A stretch of 64,000 nt of DNA from Artemia franciscana (lineage: Eukaryota > Arthropoda > Branchiopoda > Anostraca > Artemiidae), in contig NC_088873.1 of the NCBI RefSeq assembly GCF_032884065.1, positions 30,648,716 through 30,712,715 of the forward strand, in the 5' to 3' direction. Positions 1 through 12,947 of this stretch are shown here, piece by piece (the first letter of the stretch is position 1; each line of letters opens with the position of its first letter). The translations under genes were made by a program, and so were the position numbers. The notes beneath the pieces are model-generated. The model was given only the letters and a program-made list of their open reading frames with translations, was not told the origin of the DNA and made no database searches.

Positions 1-1640
1 TATAGGATTATCGTTGGGAAAGAGCGGGAACGTTTGATCCTAGATGTGTAAAAAGATGCTAAGGGTATTAAGCGGAAAATTCAGCAAAGTTTAAGATGGA
101 TGTTAAACTAAATCAAAAGACTCTAGGCATATCCTGGTTGACAAAAAGATGAATCGATAATACTTCAGAAGCGGCTAAGATTAATACCTTGAAAATTAGG
201 ATCGCTATTGCTACTACTATTGGGACTGCAACTGCGACTACTTGCGACTGCGACTATTTGAGACTGCGACTAATACTACTTACAAGTGTGACTAATTGTG
301 AATTCAACTATGACTACATGCAACTGGGACTACAACTACTAGTGACCATGACGACTTGCGACTAATGCTACTTGCAATTACGACTACTTTAGACTGAGAA
401 TACTTGCGATTGCGACTACTTTGGACTATGATAGCTACAGACTGCGACTGCAACTGCTACTAATTGTGCTTGCGAATGTGAATGTAACTCATCTGCTACT
501 ACGGGTGCTTCCGACTGTGACTACTTATAAATACAAGTTAGTCAACTTGCACCTACGAATGTGGCAATTCGTGACTACAACTGCTACTACTTGTGACCGG
601 GACTAATAATGATTGTACTGCTTCTACTATTGCGATTGTGACTATGACAGCAAATACTACTGCAACTTTTACTATTATAGAAAATCAGAAAAACTTAACT
701 ATATCCTGCTTTTCAAGATGTCCATATATCCAAGCCTATATCCAGGTTTCCAAAAAGGCTTAAATATAATATTTCACGAATAACTAAGGTTATTAAGTTG
801 AAAATTTCATGGGATAGTGAGAGACATGTTGAACTAAAGTAAAAGATGCTTAGTGAACTTAGTCCAGACACTTACGCACATCCATACAGATCTCAGGAAT
901 GGCTAAGCGTATTAAGTTAAAACTTTCATAGAATGCTTAGGGGGATATTAATCGAAAACCAAAGATTCCATATGCATCCAGGATGTCAAAACGAAATGTT
1001 TTCGATATTTAAAGAGTATTTAGGGAAGGATATCAAGTTAAAACATTCCGAGAATATTAAGGAGGATTCTGAAGACAAGGATAAATGTTCATTTCAGTTG
1101 CTAATGGGTGTAGCTGCAATATCTCAGGAATCGGTTAGGGTATTAATTTGAAATTTTCAGGAAATGTCAAATTGGGAAGTTGAACTAAATCAAAAGATAC
1201 CATATGCATTCTGTTTGTCAAAATGGCATTCCTGCAATATCTCAGTAATAGGTAAAGGTAATAAGTTGAAATTTTCAGATAAATTGTGAGGGATGTTGAA
1301 CGTAATCAAAAATTTGCTGTGTGTATAGCAATTGCCCCAAGTGTAAATGTGCAGTATATAAGGATTAGCTAATTGTATTTTGCCAAAATTTGGAGGAGAT
1401 GTTGAACTGTATCATATGGTAATGTATGCATCCAGCTTTGCAATATCCCCAGAACCGTTGAAACTTTCAGAGAATGTTCAGGGTGATATTGAACTCAATC
1501 AAAAGATACTATCATCATCCTGGTTGTCAGAAGGGTTTATCCGCAACATTTCAGGAACAGCTAATGGCATTTAGTTGAAGCTTTCTGGGAATGTTGAGGG
1601 AGATTTTGAAATAAATCTAAAGACACTAATTATAACTAAT
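1..1640. repeat. (CTA)-rich composite repeat, block A
   Basis: Interspersed CTA/ACT/GAC trinucleotide stretches (190-660) and recurring phrases GTTGAACTAAATCAAAAG, GGTATTAAGTTGAAA and TTTCAGGAAATG. The small open frames around 933-1832 are products of the repeat and are not conserved between units. Confidence 0.7.
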
Positions 1641-2442
1641 AAATTAGAGTCCAATATTTTAATTCTGAAGCCAATGACGTTTAAAATTGGAGATACATTC
1701 ATTATATTAACCAATAACAAGATTTTGGCAGTAAAAAACGAACAGAAATTAAGGTCAGGAATAGAAATCCTAAAACGAGTAAAAATTAAATTGAATGGTC
1801 AAAGTAAACCAAAAACGAACAAAAATTACTAAAAATAGGAGTTTTGCTACCGCTACGTTTCCAATCTCCTAACCGTAAACGTTGTAAAACACATTGCGTC
1901 ACTTGTACTTTAGTGAAAAAAAAATATTAACACATTCTTTTTATATTTATACCATTGAAGAAAAAAAAATAGATTACAGTGAAATAAAACCTTGAATTGT
2001 TGAGACTTACAGGAATTCATATCATCGATGTTATCCTAACCAACTCCTTACTGGTCTTTTCTCCATGTGTAATTTTAAGTAGTTATTCCTAGGAGAGGTA
2101 GAACAAGCCTATAACAGTCGATATTAACAATCTTCCCTATACACCTTGTATATACACCGTAGCATATTAGGGGCTATGTATGTTCTAATTGCCACTAAGA
2201 TGTTTGTAGTCGAAACCATATCGACATGTGTTGTGAAATATTCTTACAGTTGGCTTAGCGTATCAGCGAGAGACAGGCATCAAGGTTATATTAGAAAAGA
2301 AGAACAGGATCTCATGTCACATCTATAAACCTGAACATAATTTTTTTTTTTAAACACAACCGCAAAAATATGAAAATTGCAACTATAAATCTCAATTTTT
2401 TCTGCGAGCAACTGAGATATGTGTGCCCACTGTGTCCCCTAT

Positions 2443-2513
2443 CATCTATTGCAAGAAATGGTCGGTAAATAATGTCAATTGTCCTCGTTGTATCTTGGCC
2501 ATAACTACTGGGA
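2443..2513 (-). pseudogene. Degraded partial copy of CUB exon 7
   Basis: This stretch aligns with 3231-3301 (inside exon 7) in the same orientation with scattered substitutions. Read on the minus strand it gives SSYGQDTTRTIDIIYRPFLA against SGYGQGTTKTTDRICGPFLA in the intact exon. The essential Cys of the DRxCG motif is Tyr, and similarity fades rapidly at both ends with no usable splice sites. It is best read as an old partial duplication lying 0.7 kb downstream of the real exon. Confidence 0.7.
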
Positions 2514-3199
2514 GTCGTATTAAGTTTTTAGTGAAGGTTTTCATAAATTATAGGAGGCTACACCATTGGGATGTTTATATCAGAAATAAATATAGTCTCA
2601 CGCGCTATACGAATAGAAGCAATAAATGAATGTTTTTCTAATTAAAAGTAAACCAAGCATGACCTTTTTTAGATTTAAAATTTGGAAGCACAATTCAGGA
2701 ATTAGTTCTTAGAAATTTAAGTTTGTTTTAGGCTAATATCTCCTTGAGGTTTTTAATCCACCTTATATTTATTTTAAATAGGAAGTTTAACGCAATTTTT
2801 AAAAGTGAATAAGAAACCTATATAAAAAGAAAAACAACAATAAAACTTGTTTTTACATCCGAATCATGAAATGACTGCTTCTTCAGTCACATTAGAGGCC
2901 TTAATTTTACTGTATCTTATTGCATAATCCATTAGTGGGAAATTCATAGGGACTTGGTTGTTGAAGTCACTATAACTGTAACTTCTCGCATGGGCTATTT
3001 TTATTTGTTCAAACCATGTATTTTTCCTTTTCCTAACCATATATAACCACCCCCTTCTCCTGAACCAGACTCATGAGGAGAATGTGAATTGCAATGCTAC
3101 TATCTAAAATAGCTAAGTTGTGTTTCCAAAATGAGTAAAAGTGCTGAAGGGAAGGCAAGCTGTAGTCACGTTATAGACATGTACACAACGTAAACTTAC

Positions 3200-3419
3200 T
3201 GCATACAGGGATCTCTGATGTGTCTTCACCATCTGCTGCAAGAAATGGTCCGCAAATTCTGTCAGTTGTCTTCGTTGTACCTTGGCCATAACCACTGGGA
3301 ATGGTGATCCAGTCTGTTGTACAATCTGTATCTACACTAGCCGTGCCTGCCTCACCACTGATCTGGAAAGCTGGAGGAGCCGCTGAAGTGCATTGGGAAT
3401 AGCACACGCCACAGAATCC
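3200..3419 (-). CDS. CUB gene exon 7: second CUB-like region, metal-site strand
   Basis: Acceptor TTAATTTTCAG and donor GTAAGT. The exon encodes GFCGVCYSQC, TDCTTDWITIPSGYGQG, then TTDRICGPFL and EIPVC (73 codons plus one base). DCxxDWIxIPSG...TDRxCGPFL is the diagnostic block of the second CUB region in these secreted proteins. The last base A requires a phase-1 last exon, exactly the phase of the paralogous last exon at 63735-63844. That exon was not found left of 3200, so the gene probably continues beyond the window edge. Confidence 0.9.
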
Positions 3420-5143
3420 CTGAAAATTAATGGCTCTGAAGTCATTTTTACTTTTTGTGTAGTGGGTTTCTCCAAAGATTTCAAAAAATAATATAAAAAA
3501 GAATTGGTCTAATGCCAGTGGAATTCACAATTGGAACAGATACTCTGAATACTTTACCTGCATAAATAACTACTTTCCCTCCATGCAAATGAACAAGAAA
3601 AACAAGAAATAAAACAACAAGAAACCAATAACAATTTTGACTGAAAAGGAAAAAAGAGGAAACAAGAAGATAAAGCCAAAAATGATAAGTAATATGAAGG
3701 TCAAGGAACTATCAAATACACTAAACTAATACATAGTTGAGTTATGTATGACCACTACAGGACTTTGGATTGCTTGGTGGGAGAGGGAGGGAGGATATTG
3801 AAACTCTTATATGTCGAAAGTTCATATAAGTTTGACATAGATTTTCATTTTAATTTATGTCTGTTTTAGAATTCGTCCATAGCAGTCTCTGTTGTTTTAA
3901 TGTTTGATACGACTATTCATTTTCTTTCTTGTTTGTTTTGAGTTCTGTTTATTCATTAATATTAACTTACGTTGGTTCTAAGTTTGGATCATTATATGAA
4001 TTTATTTGTGCTCATCTTAGATTTTAATTTTGCTCTTTGCTTTTCTTGAAAAACTTTTTCCAGCAAAATGTTTTATATTAATTTCAGTTCAATATTTAAA
4101 TTAATGGCTTTTTTATTGATTAAGTGTGTGAATATTTGTAAAGTTTTCTTTTCCAGAATTTTTTCTTACGAGCCAAAATGCTAAGCTTAGTTGCAAATTT
4201 TGGGCTAAAATTTTAAATATTAGTTTGTTTGAAATGGAAAATCTTTCGTAATAACTGTAAAGCTGTTTTAAACGAAACTGTTTAGCCAACTGTAACTTTG
4301 GAAAAAAAAATGTGGAAAAAAATGTTTTATAATATTCCCATTTATACACCGAATGTGGCAGAGAAAAGTTTCATTATATACAATTGCTTTAGTTTTATTC
4401 TAAAGTTATTACCGTCAGTGCAGGAGTTTTGTTTTATAATGTGAGTTTGTTTCTTATTTATTTTATTGTTTATATTTTTTTGTGGTGTTTTATTTATCGT
4501 GGCATTTTATTTATGATGTATTAAAAAAAGTCTTATATTGTCGGTTTGTAATTTTCTTCTTTTTTTCCGCTGAGAAAGGCTCCCGGACATGCGGCCGAAA
4601 TATTCGGAGTATTCGTATTATATATTTTTAGTTAAAGTGTAGTTTGTATATTTTATTTTAGTTCACTGCTTTATAGAAATTAAACCCGTTTTTTCTTCAA
4701 TCAATTTTTCGTAATTAGACCTTAGATCCTCCTGTGTCTCCGGAGGCGCCCAGGGCGTCAAAGAAGAGTCTCCAGTAGTCTCTGAAACTTGCAGCTGCAA
4801 CGATGTCTTCCCACTCTGACTGAAGAAGTGGGATTGAAGCGTGAAGGTGTCATAGGTCGTTGTTGTAGGTACGACGGAGTGTATTTTAGGGTCTTCCTCT
4901 GTGGTGGGTGCCCTCGGGTAACCAGAAAAAAGTAAACTTGGGAATTCTGGAATCGTCCATGCACAGCACATGTCTGAGGTAGCTCCACCTGCGTCTTCAT
5001 ATGGTCTCGATGACGGACGGTTGACCTGTGATGTTTCAAATGTGCTCTTTCGTTACCTTCTGGGTCCAATGGATGCCGAGGAGTCTACGTAGGCACATGT
5101 TTTCAAACGACTGAATTCTCCTCTCTTGTTCTTGATTGAGATG

Positions 5144-5824
5144 TCATGTTTTAGATGCATAGAGGAGGACGGGCAGGACGTTGCTGTTGAACAGGCGGAG
5201 CTTAAGCCGGAGAGAGAAGTTACTCGATCTCCAAACTTTTTTGAGTCTGTTGAAGGTGCTGCTATCCTGTCCAATTTGGGCGATGACTTGTTTGGCTGTG
5301 GATCCCGTGTTCTTGATGGTGCTGCTAAGATATTTGAAATAGACTACTTGTTCCACGTCGTTATCACCACATTTGATTTTCATAGGTGAACCGCTAGTTG
5401 CCATGCCTTTGGTTTTACTGGCGTTGATATTGAGTCCAAAATCTTCTGCTTTTTGTTGGACGCTCGAGAGCAGCATTTGAAGCTGTGATTTGCACGTTTC
5501 GAGGATGGCAATATCGTCAGCAAAATCTAGGTCACTCAGCAGGCGATCATTTAGGCGTAGCCCAGTTGAGTTCACGCTCCTCAGTACGAAATCGATAACG
5601 ATTGCGAACAGTAGCGGGGATAGTACGCACCCTTGTTTCACCCCGGAGAGGATGGGAAATTTGTGTGAATTTCCCTCTGTTGTCTTCACACAACAGGTTG
5701 CATCTTCATACATCACCGTGATGAGATTTACTATGATATCAGGGATACCATAGGGGCGAAGGAGCTTCCAGAGTGACTGGCAGTCTAATGAGTCGAACGC
5801 CTTTTTAAAGTCTATGAAGATCAT
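5144..5824 (-). pseudogene. LINE reverse transcriptase domain
   Basis: An open stretch of 226 codons starts IFIDFKKAFDSLDCQSLWKL and contains SGVKQGCVLSPLLFAIVID and DLDFADDIAILE, which are reverse transcriptase blocks A, B and C with the catalytic F-A-D-D. The thumb-like NINASKTKGMA and YFKYLSSTIKNTGS follow. Upstream of the Met the same protein continues through YLRDEQHGFRPNRSCTDLIF, ended by a TAG in frame. Because endonuclease and RT are in different frames with stops between, it is a relic. Confidence 0.85.
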
Positions 5825-7036
5825 ATAGAGTTTATTGCGCTATTTGCAGTTCTCCTCCGTGAGCATTCGTAGGGTGAATATCAGGTCCGTGCAAGAGCGG
5901 TTTGGGCGGAAGCCATGCTGTTCATCACGCAGGTATTCATCTAGGTGACGCTGTATTCGGGACAGGATAATGTCGTACAACAATTTGCCAAGAATCTAGA
6001 GCAGGCTGATGCCTCGCCAGTCGTTACAGATCGTGGCATCACCCTTCTTGAAGAGCTTCACGAGCCTACTACGGCGCCATTCTGAAGGTACTTTTGCTGT
6101 TGTCCAGATGGTTCCGAAAAAGTCTTGCCAATAGATGACACAGGTGTCCAACGAGCATTTCAGCATTTCTGCCGTGATGCGGTCGTCTCCTGGACGGAGA
6201 CGACCGCTTTTTGACTGCCTTCAGAATTTCGTCTTTCGGGGGTTCGATGTTGATGTCTAGTGAGATTTGAGGATCTTCGGGGATGGAGATTGGCTCGTCC
6301 GGAGATGGTCTGTTCAGGATTTTGCCCTTGGTTGGCCCAAACCTCCTTTTTCTCTTTGGGACCGGTAACCAGTACGCCGTTTTCGTCCTTCACCGGACCA
6401 TCGCTGGCTCTCTTCCTCCTGATGATCTCGTTTGTTATCTTGTACAGCGACCTCCTGTCTCCATTCTTGGCAGCTTCTTTAGCTTCACGGTCTTTGATTC
6501 GTAGAAATGGCGTTTGTCTCAGTGCGCGCTCTTTTTGACAGCTTTGTCAATCCTTCTGTAATTCTCGGTCTTGTAGATCTGATTTACGTCGTGGCAGGCA
6601 AGGATCTGAAGTTTTGCGACTTTTCTCTCCTCTAGGAGCTGCCAAGTGCGGTTCGATAGCCACTGGTCCTTTGGTTTCTTGCGGTGCCCAAAGGTCTTGC
6701 TTGCTGACTCAATGTAGAGGTTCTTTATCTAGTCCCATATCATCTCCTGGTCGTCTTTGTCACTGATATAGAGTGCTTCGAACTTGTTGCTAAGTTCGGT
6801 AACGAACTCATGCCTGGTCGTTCGGTCTAGGAGCTTGTCAGAATCAAATTGGAGTTTTTAATTTGGTGCCTTTTTCGCATTCCTCTTCAACTTCAGGGAG
6901 AATTTGATTACTAGCAGGCTGTGGTCTGATCTAACGTCCGCGCCTCTGTATGCTCTCACGTCTTGTATATTGGAGCAGAACTTCTGGCTGACTAGACAAT
7001 GGTGATCTGGTTTCTAACTGCACCACCAGGGGAGGT

Positions 7037-7640
7037 CTATGAATGCTTGTGGACGTCTCTATGAGGAAAGATGCTGCCTCCTATCACCAGATCATTGGCC
7101 ATTGCAAAGTTGATAAGCATCGTTCCATTCTCTTTACGCACACCCATGCCGTGCCTACCGAGTGTCTGTGGGCAGTAGGACTCGTCGTTACCAATGATGG
7201 CGTTTAAGTCACCGAGAACGCACATGCTGTCATGTTTCGGAATGTTGTTGACCGCTGCCTGTAGAGTGTGGTAGAATTCTTCTTTGGTCTCGACTTCTGT
7301 GACGTTGGTGGGGGCGTAACAGACTACTACAGAAAGTTTCGCTTGTCGTCCAGTGAAACGCGCTACGAGAATTCTTGGTGATATGGGAGTTCCTTTCAAG
7401 AGAGATCGAGGTTTCCCTCGTCATGATGATTGCAACTCCTTGTTCATGCCTGCTTTCAGCGCCACTGTAGAGGGTCGCAGAATGGTCGTCAAGTTGTTAC
7501 TCTCTGGAGCCAGTCCATCTTACTTCGGACAATGCCAGGATGTCTAGATTATATTTGTGCATTTCCTGAACTACTTTTTCGGTCTTCGCTTTTCCGTTGG
7601 GACATCGTGCGAACATTCCAAAAACCAAATTTTGGGTTGC
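7037..7640 (-). pseudogene. LINE endonuclease domain (broken)
   Basis: The minus strand reads WNVRTMSQRKSEDRK, LDILALSEVRWTGS, then in another frame ARFTGRQAKLSVVVCYAPTN, LGDLNAIIGNDES and GRHGMGVRKENG, up to a stop after HRDVHKHS. These are APE-type endonuclease motifs of non-LTR retrotransposons: WNVRT start, E-containing SEVRWTG, and GDLNA for the catalytic Asp/Asn. The C-terminal motif (RAYRGADVRSDHSLLV near 6940) follows after the stop, showing the domain is interrupted. Confidence 0.78.
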
Positions 7641-7859
7641 TATTTGCTTTTAGAAATCATGTTTGGGGGCATGCGTTTGTCGTCGTCGGTAGGGGGTTCA
7701 GATCCAAGGCTCTTCATTAACGTTTCCGTTACAAGAGAATTTTCCCCAGGGGATTACTCCTCTGGTTCCCGGGAAGGGGTTGCAAGTCCGTTGCCCGACC
7801 CTCCTCCTTTATACAGGCTTGGGACAGGCTACTGGCACTGCTGGTAATAGGTCTAAAAG

Positions 7860-8340
7860 ATAAAGCCAGTTTATGCTTAAAGATGTCTATTGCTTAAAGT
7901 TCACTATATTACATCCACAAAACGGGGGGTCCTATGATATACCATACTTTTTACTGTATCAGATGCACTTTTCATGATCAGAAATATTCCTTGGTATCCT
8001 GTCGGAATTTCAGCCGGTAATTAAAGCACACTGAATTTATATTCATCTATCTCAGACGCCTGGTGGAATAGGGAGGGATACAACTAGAGTATGGTTTTAT
8101 TTATTCTAAACAAATAAAGACTGGTTAAGCTTTAAAAATATTTATTACTTAATCATATTGAAAAGGATTTTGGAAAAAAACACACATGTTTACATAAAAA
8201 TAATAGTTGGAGTTTACTATTATAGAACCCGAAACGGGGCTTCCATGATATAGAATGCTTTTTTTACCGTCTTGTATGCACTTATCACGATCAGGTATGT
8301 CTCTTGGTATCCAATGTGTGAAGAATCTAATCTCGTCTTC
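7860..8340. repeat. Two tandem copies of a roughly 310-bp unit
   Basis: The string around 7921-8010 (ACGGGG, ATGATATA, TTTTTACYGT, GATCAG, CTTGGTATCC) recurs at about 8230-8320 with the same order and spacing. No coding potential is seen. It lies just upstream of the minus-strand LINE. Confidence 0.5.
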
Positions 8341-8879
8341 AGGACGATAATAAGCCCCTTTAAATTTAGGACAAACAAACCTTTTAAATTCAAGTGTGGA
8401 ATTTTAGGGTCACATTATTTAGTCAGAAATTTATCTGTAGGCACATTACCCTTCTGTGAAACTGTGAAAAATTGAATATTCCTTGGACTTCTTCCTAAAC
8501 ACTACTCAGTTCTTTCCCAGTTTTCTTATATGGTGTAATCGCTCGGCCATAGAATCCCTGTCTGTTCATGTGGCTTAATGTAGTTCTCCGACAGCGTTTA
8601 TCACATTCAAACATATTATAGTTTACTTTCCATTGATAATAGTCATTTTCTTTATGTTCCACAGAAAATAAGAAAAATACAAATTCGAATATAATACAAA
8701 ATCATTTTTAAACCAATAAATTCAGTGTAATATCGTCCAATTATCTTTGAAGCTATTGTTGTAGCATTTAAGAAGAGAAATGCTTCATCAAACTTTTATA
8801 CCTTTGCCCAAGGTTAAAAAGACTTGTTTCGTAATTGCAAAAAAGCTGTAATTCACTGATCCCAAAAGAATGTGTTACA

Positions 8880-9150
8880 CATCTAGTATGTGAGTTCCTT
8901 TCAGCCTCAAACGGTACCCTATAGTAAATATATATCTTAAGTAACTAGGAATAGTTAACAACATTTGAGTATATATTACTTCCCTCATAAGGCTCTCTTT
9001 TCATCGGTTAAAATATATACAACTTTATTAATTTCGTTAGATCATGAGATATGTACTTTCATGTCTCAAACGACGTCCTATAGTAAAAAATATATCTTAA
9101 GTAACTAGGAGCATATAACAATGTTTGAGCTTGTATCTTTTCTCTCATAT
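8880..9150. repeat. Two tandem copies of a roughly 160-bp unit
   Basis: CCTATAGTAAA followed by ATATATCTTAAGTAACTAGG occurs at about 8918-8952 and again at about 9079-9110, each followed by TTTGAG and CTCTCATA-like text. A simple two-copy tandem repeat. Confidence 0.6.
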
Positions 9151-9219
9151 GGTTGTTGTATCACCACTTCAACTATTTGAGTTTTGTGCTCAAAATTGCT
9201 TTTATTTTTTTATATTATA

Positions 9220-9225
<6 letters not shown>

Positions 9226-9303
<78 letters not shown>
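9226..9303. repeat. (TA)n microsatellite
   Basis: About 38 uninterrupted TA dinucleotides, flanked by AT-rich text. Confidence 0.97.
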
Positions 9304-9307
<4 letters not shown>

Positions 9308-9942
9308 TTTATATTTTATTAAATTTTTGGTACTCATTCAGCAAGTAAAATACAAAATTTATGAACTAGTTGAGCTTCTGTGCTCATAGGTGCTTTCATT
9401 AAATTTTGATACCCGGTCGTAACCAAGACATTCGGAATTTATCAACTATCTGAGGTTGTTGAAATCGGATGTGCTGTTATCAAATTTTCGGCTCTCAGCC
9501 ATCAAATAAAACACGGAATTTATCAACTAGTGGAATTTGTAGTACTCAAAGTACTTTCATCTCATTTTTAATAACCAGTCAGTAACTAAAAGATGTGGAA
9601 TTTATCAAATAGGAGAGATTGTTTCACTCAAAAGTGGCTTTATTAGTATTTTTATACCTAGTTGGTAACTAAAAGAGTTAAAATTTACCAACCACCTGAG
9701 ATTGTTGCACACAACTTTTTTCATGTGTTTTTATGTGTGAGTTTGCTTTTGTGTTTTTTTGTCTGTCCCTTCACCCGGGCCTGTGTGACTGAGTGTTTGT
9801 TTTCATGTCTCTGTGTTTGTCTTTGTGTTTTTGTGTCTCTGAATTTGCAGGCTTACATGTAATTTTGTCTGTCTCTTACTATACTTATTATTCTGAATAA
9901 TGGTTTGCTTGTCTTTGTGTCTTATTTAATTAGTTTTTATGC

Positions 9943-10107
<165 letters not shown>

Positions 10108-10558
10108 GCCTATGTGTCTGAGCGGCTGTTTGCTTGTCTCTATGTCTGACTCGGTGTGTGTGTGTGTTTCTCTCTTTCTCTCTCTGTATGCATATGTGTC
10201 TGAAAGGCGTTTATTTTTCTCCATGTTTGTCTCTGTGTGATTTTGTGTCTGACTGTGTTTTTGTGTGTGTTTTTGTTTATTGTCTCTCTCCCCCCGTGCC
10301 TCTGTGACTGAGCGTCTGTTTGCAGGACTCTGTATATGCTTTTGTGTTTTTATGTGTCAGATACTACTTGTACTTATGAAGTTTTTGTTTCTTTCAATAT
10401 GCATTTTCGTCTGAGTGGTGGTTTCCTTGTCTTTGTGTCTGTCTGTGTGGGCTTGTGTGTGTGTGTGTTTGCGCGCGCATGCGCGTGTGTATTTGCTTGT
10501 GTGTGTGTGTCTGACTTGGCGTGTTTGCATGTGGTTCATTCTCTCTCTCCCTCTCTCG

Positions 10559-10592
<34 letters not shown>

Positions 10593-10989
10593 GTATGCCT
10601 TTGTGTTTGAAAGGGAGTTTACTTGTCTCTATGTCTGTCTTTTTGTGATTTTTTGTCTTCAAAAGTGCATTCATTCAATTTCTGGTACTGAGCCTGCAAG
10701 TAAAATACACAGGATTTATTAACTATCTGAGTTTCTTTCTTGTATAAACGTAGGTATGGTATGGCCCCTTTTAACAACGAAGGTTTACACAGACATGCGG
10801 TCTCGATTTTGTGAATTCTTTCACGAACATGCAGTGACTATGACAAAACGGTTTATATCTCTTTACATATATACATTTTTATTAATATATGCAATTTAAA
10901 AACATTCTGATAATTTTTTAGCCTTAAAAGCTGATTTAAGCAAAACAAACTTCCGTAAATTACCCCAAAAATATTAGTTGGTGCATATT

Positions 10990-11510
10990 TTTTTTTGTAT
11001 TTTTTAAAGCCTCTTACATGTTTCCTTCCAGCAGTGAAGTTAGGACTGATAATTGAAGGACTTGATGTTTGCTGGTTCAATATATCGTACTGTCCATTCT
11101 TATTAGGAGCGATATGATATATACGTATCGTATCCAAGTCAAATTGTTCAAAAGCACTATTCAAATCATTGGAAAATGACTAAATAATGTCATTTGTGCT
11201 AACAGTTAACATATTAGTAGGAGTGTTAGCTTGAAATGAGTTTTCTCTTTCAATATTCAATGGAGGTGAGTCAATAGTGTATACTGTATCTAAATCTCAC
11301 TCTTTAAAGGCATCATCAGAGTCATTCAGAAATATTTGAATGAGTTCGTCAATAACTTGTAGAACTTTTCTGGGCTCATCTTGTATCATAGAGCTCCTTG
11401 GGCAGGGAGAATTCTCAATTATGTTGATGAGAGCATCCATAACTGCAGGACCTACAAATCCGGGGCAGTATTTCACCCCAATCTTCCCCCACATTGACCT
11501 TGGGATTTAT
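10990..11510 (-). pseudogene. Unidentified broken coding relic
   Basis: The minus strand reads VGPAVMDALINIIENSPCP, VLQVIDELIQIFLNDSDD, stop, DLDTVYTIDSPPLNIERENS, then LNSAFEQFDLDTIRIYHIAP and SPNFTAGRKHVRGFKK. Amino-acid usage is protein-like across two stops. A phrase (AF-KE/Q-DLDT-hydrophobic) appears twice about 57 codons apart, so the ancestral protein had an internal repeat. I cannot name the family; a transposon accessory protein is possible given the hAT relic next to it on the other strand. Confidence 0.4.
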
Positions 11511-11764
11511 TGCCCGGGGTATTTTAAGTTTCACTATTCTTATTTTCTTGGGTCATTTTGTTAGTGGAAAATCTGCATTAGTCTACAATAATAAATATAG
11601 TTTTAATAGTCAATTATGTTCTCATACTGTTTATGCAGATGAAAGTAAATATAATACATAGAAGGAAAACCATATTTATCAGTATTTAAAAAAATGTATG
11701 TAGCACTACCTAACATCCCTCCATATCCCTAACACATTTTTCTGCATTGTCTTATCCATCAACA

Positions 11765-12947
11765 AGCATTGTGCCTAAAATATGTTGATATGTCTTGTGT
11801 CATGAAACCTGTTGTTCCTGTGGTTAATTTCATTAGATTTCATGCACTCAACCATTGCCAGTTCCATGATTTTTTGAAAGAAATTGATTCGGAGTTTGTT
11901 GATTTGCCTTATTATACAGCAGTTAGATGGCTAGTTGTGGAAAGATTTTGCTGCATTTTTTTGAGCTCAGATCACAAATTGATTTATTTCTCACAGAGAA
12001 AAATAAACCTAAGCCATTATTATCAGATAGTGAATGGATTTGGAAATTGGCATTTTTTGCAGATATGACAAGTCACATGAACCACCACTAGTCACCACTT
12101 GAATCCGAAATTGCAAGGCAAAACAAATTTGATCGATGACTACTTTGGTCATGTCAAGGCATTCAGAGCAAAACTTGCGCTACTTGAAGGCCAGGTGAAA
12201 GTTAAGAATTTTGCTCATTTTCCATGTTGTGAAAAATTTCATGCAGAGAGTAAAGTTGAATTTACTTCTTCATTTGCAAATGTAATGATTTCAGATTTGA
12301 AAAAGCAGTTTCAGGAGCGATTTGCTGACCTTGATGCCAAAGAAAATGAAGTCAGGCTCTTTCATAATCTATTTGACTGCAATGCTGAAAATCTTCCAAC
12401 TCTATTTCAAATGGAAATTATTGGTCTCCAGGCAGATGACAGACTGAAATATAAGTATAGAGAAGGAAATCTGATTGATTTTTATAAATGTCTGCAGCCA
12501 GATCAGTTTCCAAATTTAATAAAGTTTGCTTGTAGTTTTGTGTCCATTTTCGGTACAACATACTTGTGTGAACAAACATTTTCCAAAATGAAGCATGTGA
12601 AATCTAACTATCAAGCAAATTTGTCTCATGATCATTTGGAGTCTATTCTAACAATTGGCTCATCTAATCTCGAACCTGATTTTAATGAAATTTTAAAGTC
12701 AAAACAACACTATCTTTTGTCACACTAATTTTGTTGCATAAAACTAAAGGCAGGAGTCTATATAGTCTATTCTGATTTTTTCCAACAAGATATGTTTTAA
12801 TTTTTTTTGTTTATAATCTAATATTTGAGGACATTAAATTACTGGCACTGATTTGTTTTTTTTTCTCTCATTTTTTATCTCTTTGGCCCGCATAAATATG
12901 GGAAATATATAATATGGCCCTTACATTGAAGAGTTTGGAGACCCCTG
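11765..12947 (+). mobile_element. hAT-type DNA transposon relic, 5' truncated
   Basis: It holds the C-terminal half of a hAT transposase and ends at 12947 with a 3' terminal sequence whose reverse complement starts CAGGGGTCTCCAAACTC, the form typical of hAT (Charlie-like) elements. No matching left end was found, so the element is truncated. It sits in intron 6 of the CUB gene on the opposite strand. Confidence 0.7.
11769..12728 (+). pseudogene. hAT transposase, GTF2IRD2/ZBED-like (frameshifted)
   Basis: Frame pieces read YVDMSCVMKPVVPVVNFIRF and PYYTAVRWL, then after a frameshift near 11935 FFELRSQIDLFLTEKNKPKP and WKLAFFADMTSHMNHH, then after a stop and shift near 12090 a 209-codon stretch. 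That last stretch carries LNxK/LQGK...LI, the block FAHFPCCEK, and the hAT dimerisation region LIKFACSFVSIFGTTYLCEQ followed by TFSKMKHVKSNYQ and HLESIL. This wording is that of the GTF2IRD2-like hAT group. Two frame breaks and a missing N-terminus make it inactive. Confidence 0.8.

Larger units (their letters stand above)
4563..7830 (-). mobile_element. Degenerate RTE-like LINE, minus strand
   Basis: Going 5' to 3' on the minus strand it contains an endonuclease region (about 7640-6880), a connecting region, a reverse transcriptase (about 6010-5144), a C-terminal part (RRLLGIHWTQKVT near 5080, then RWSYLRHVLCMDDSRIP to about 4900) and a 3' end near 4563-4620 with GGCCGCATGTCCGGGAGCC. Frameshifts and stops break the frame at several points, so it is inactive. 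The family assignment (RTE-like, of the type often labelled craniofacial development protein 2-like) rests on the endonuclease wording. It lies inside intron 6 of the CUB gene, same strand. Confidence 0.75.
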
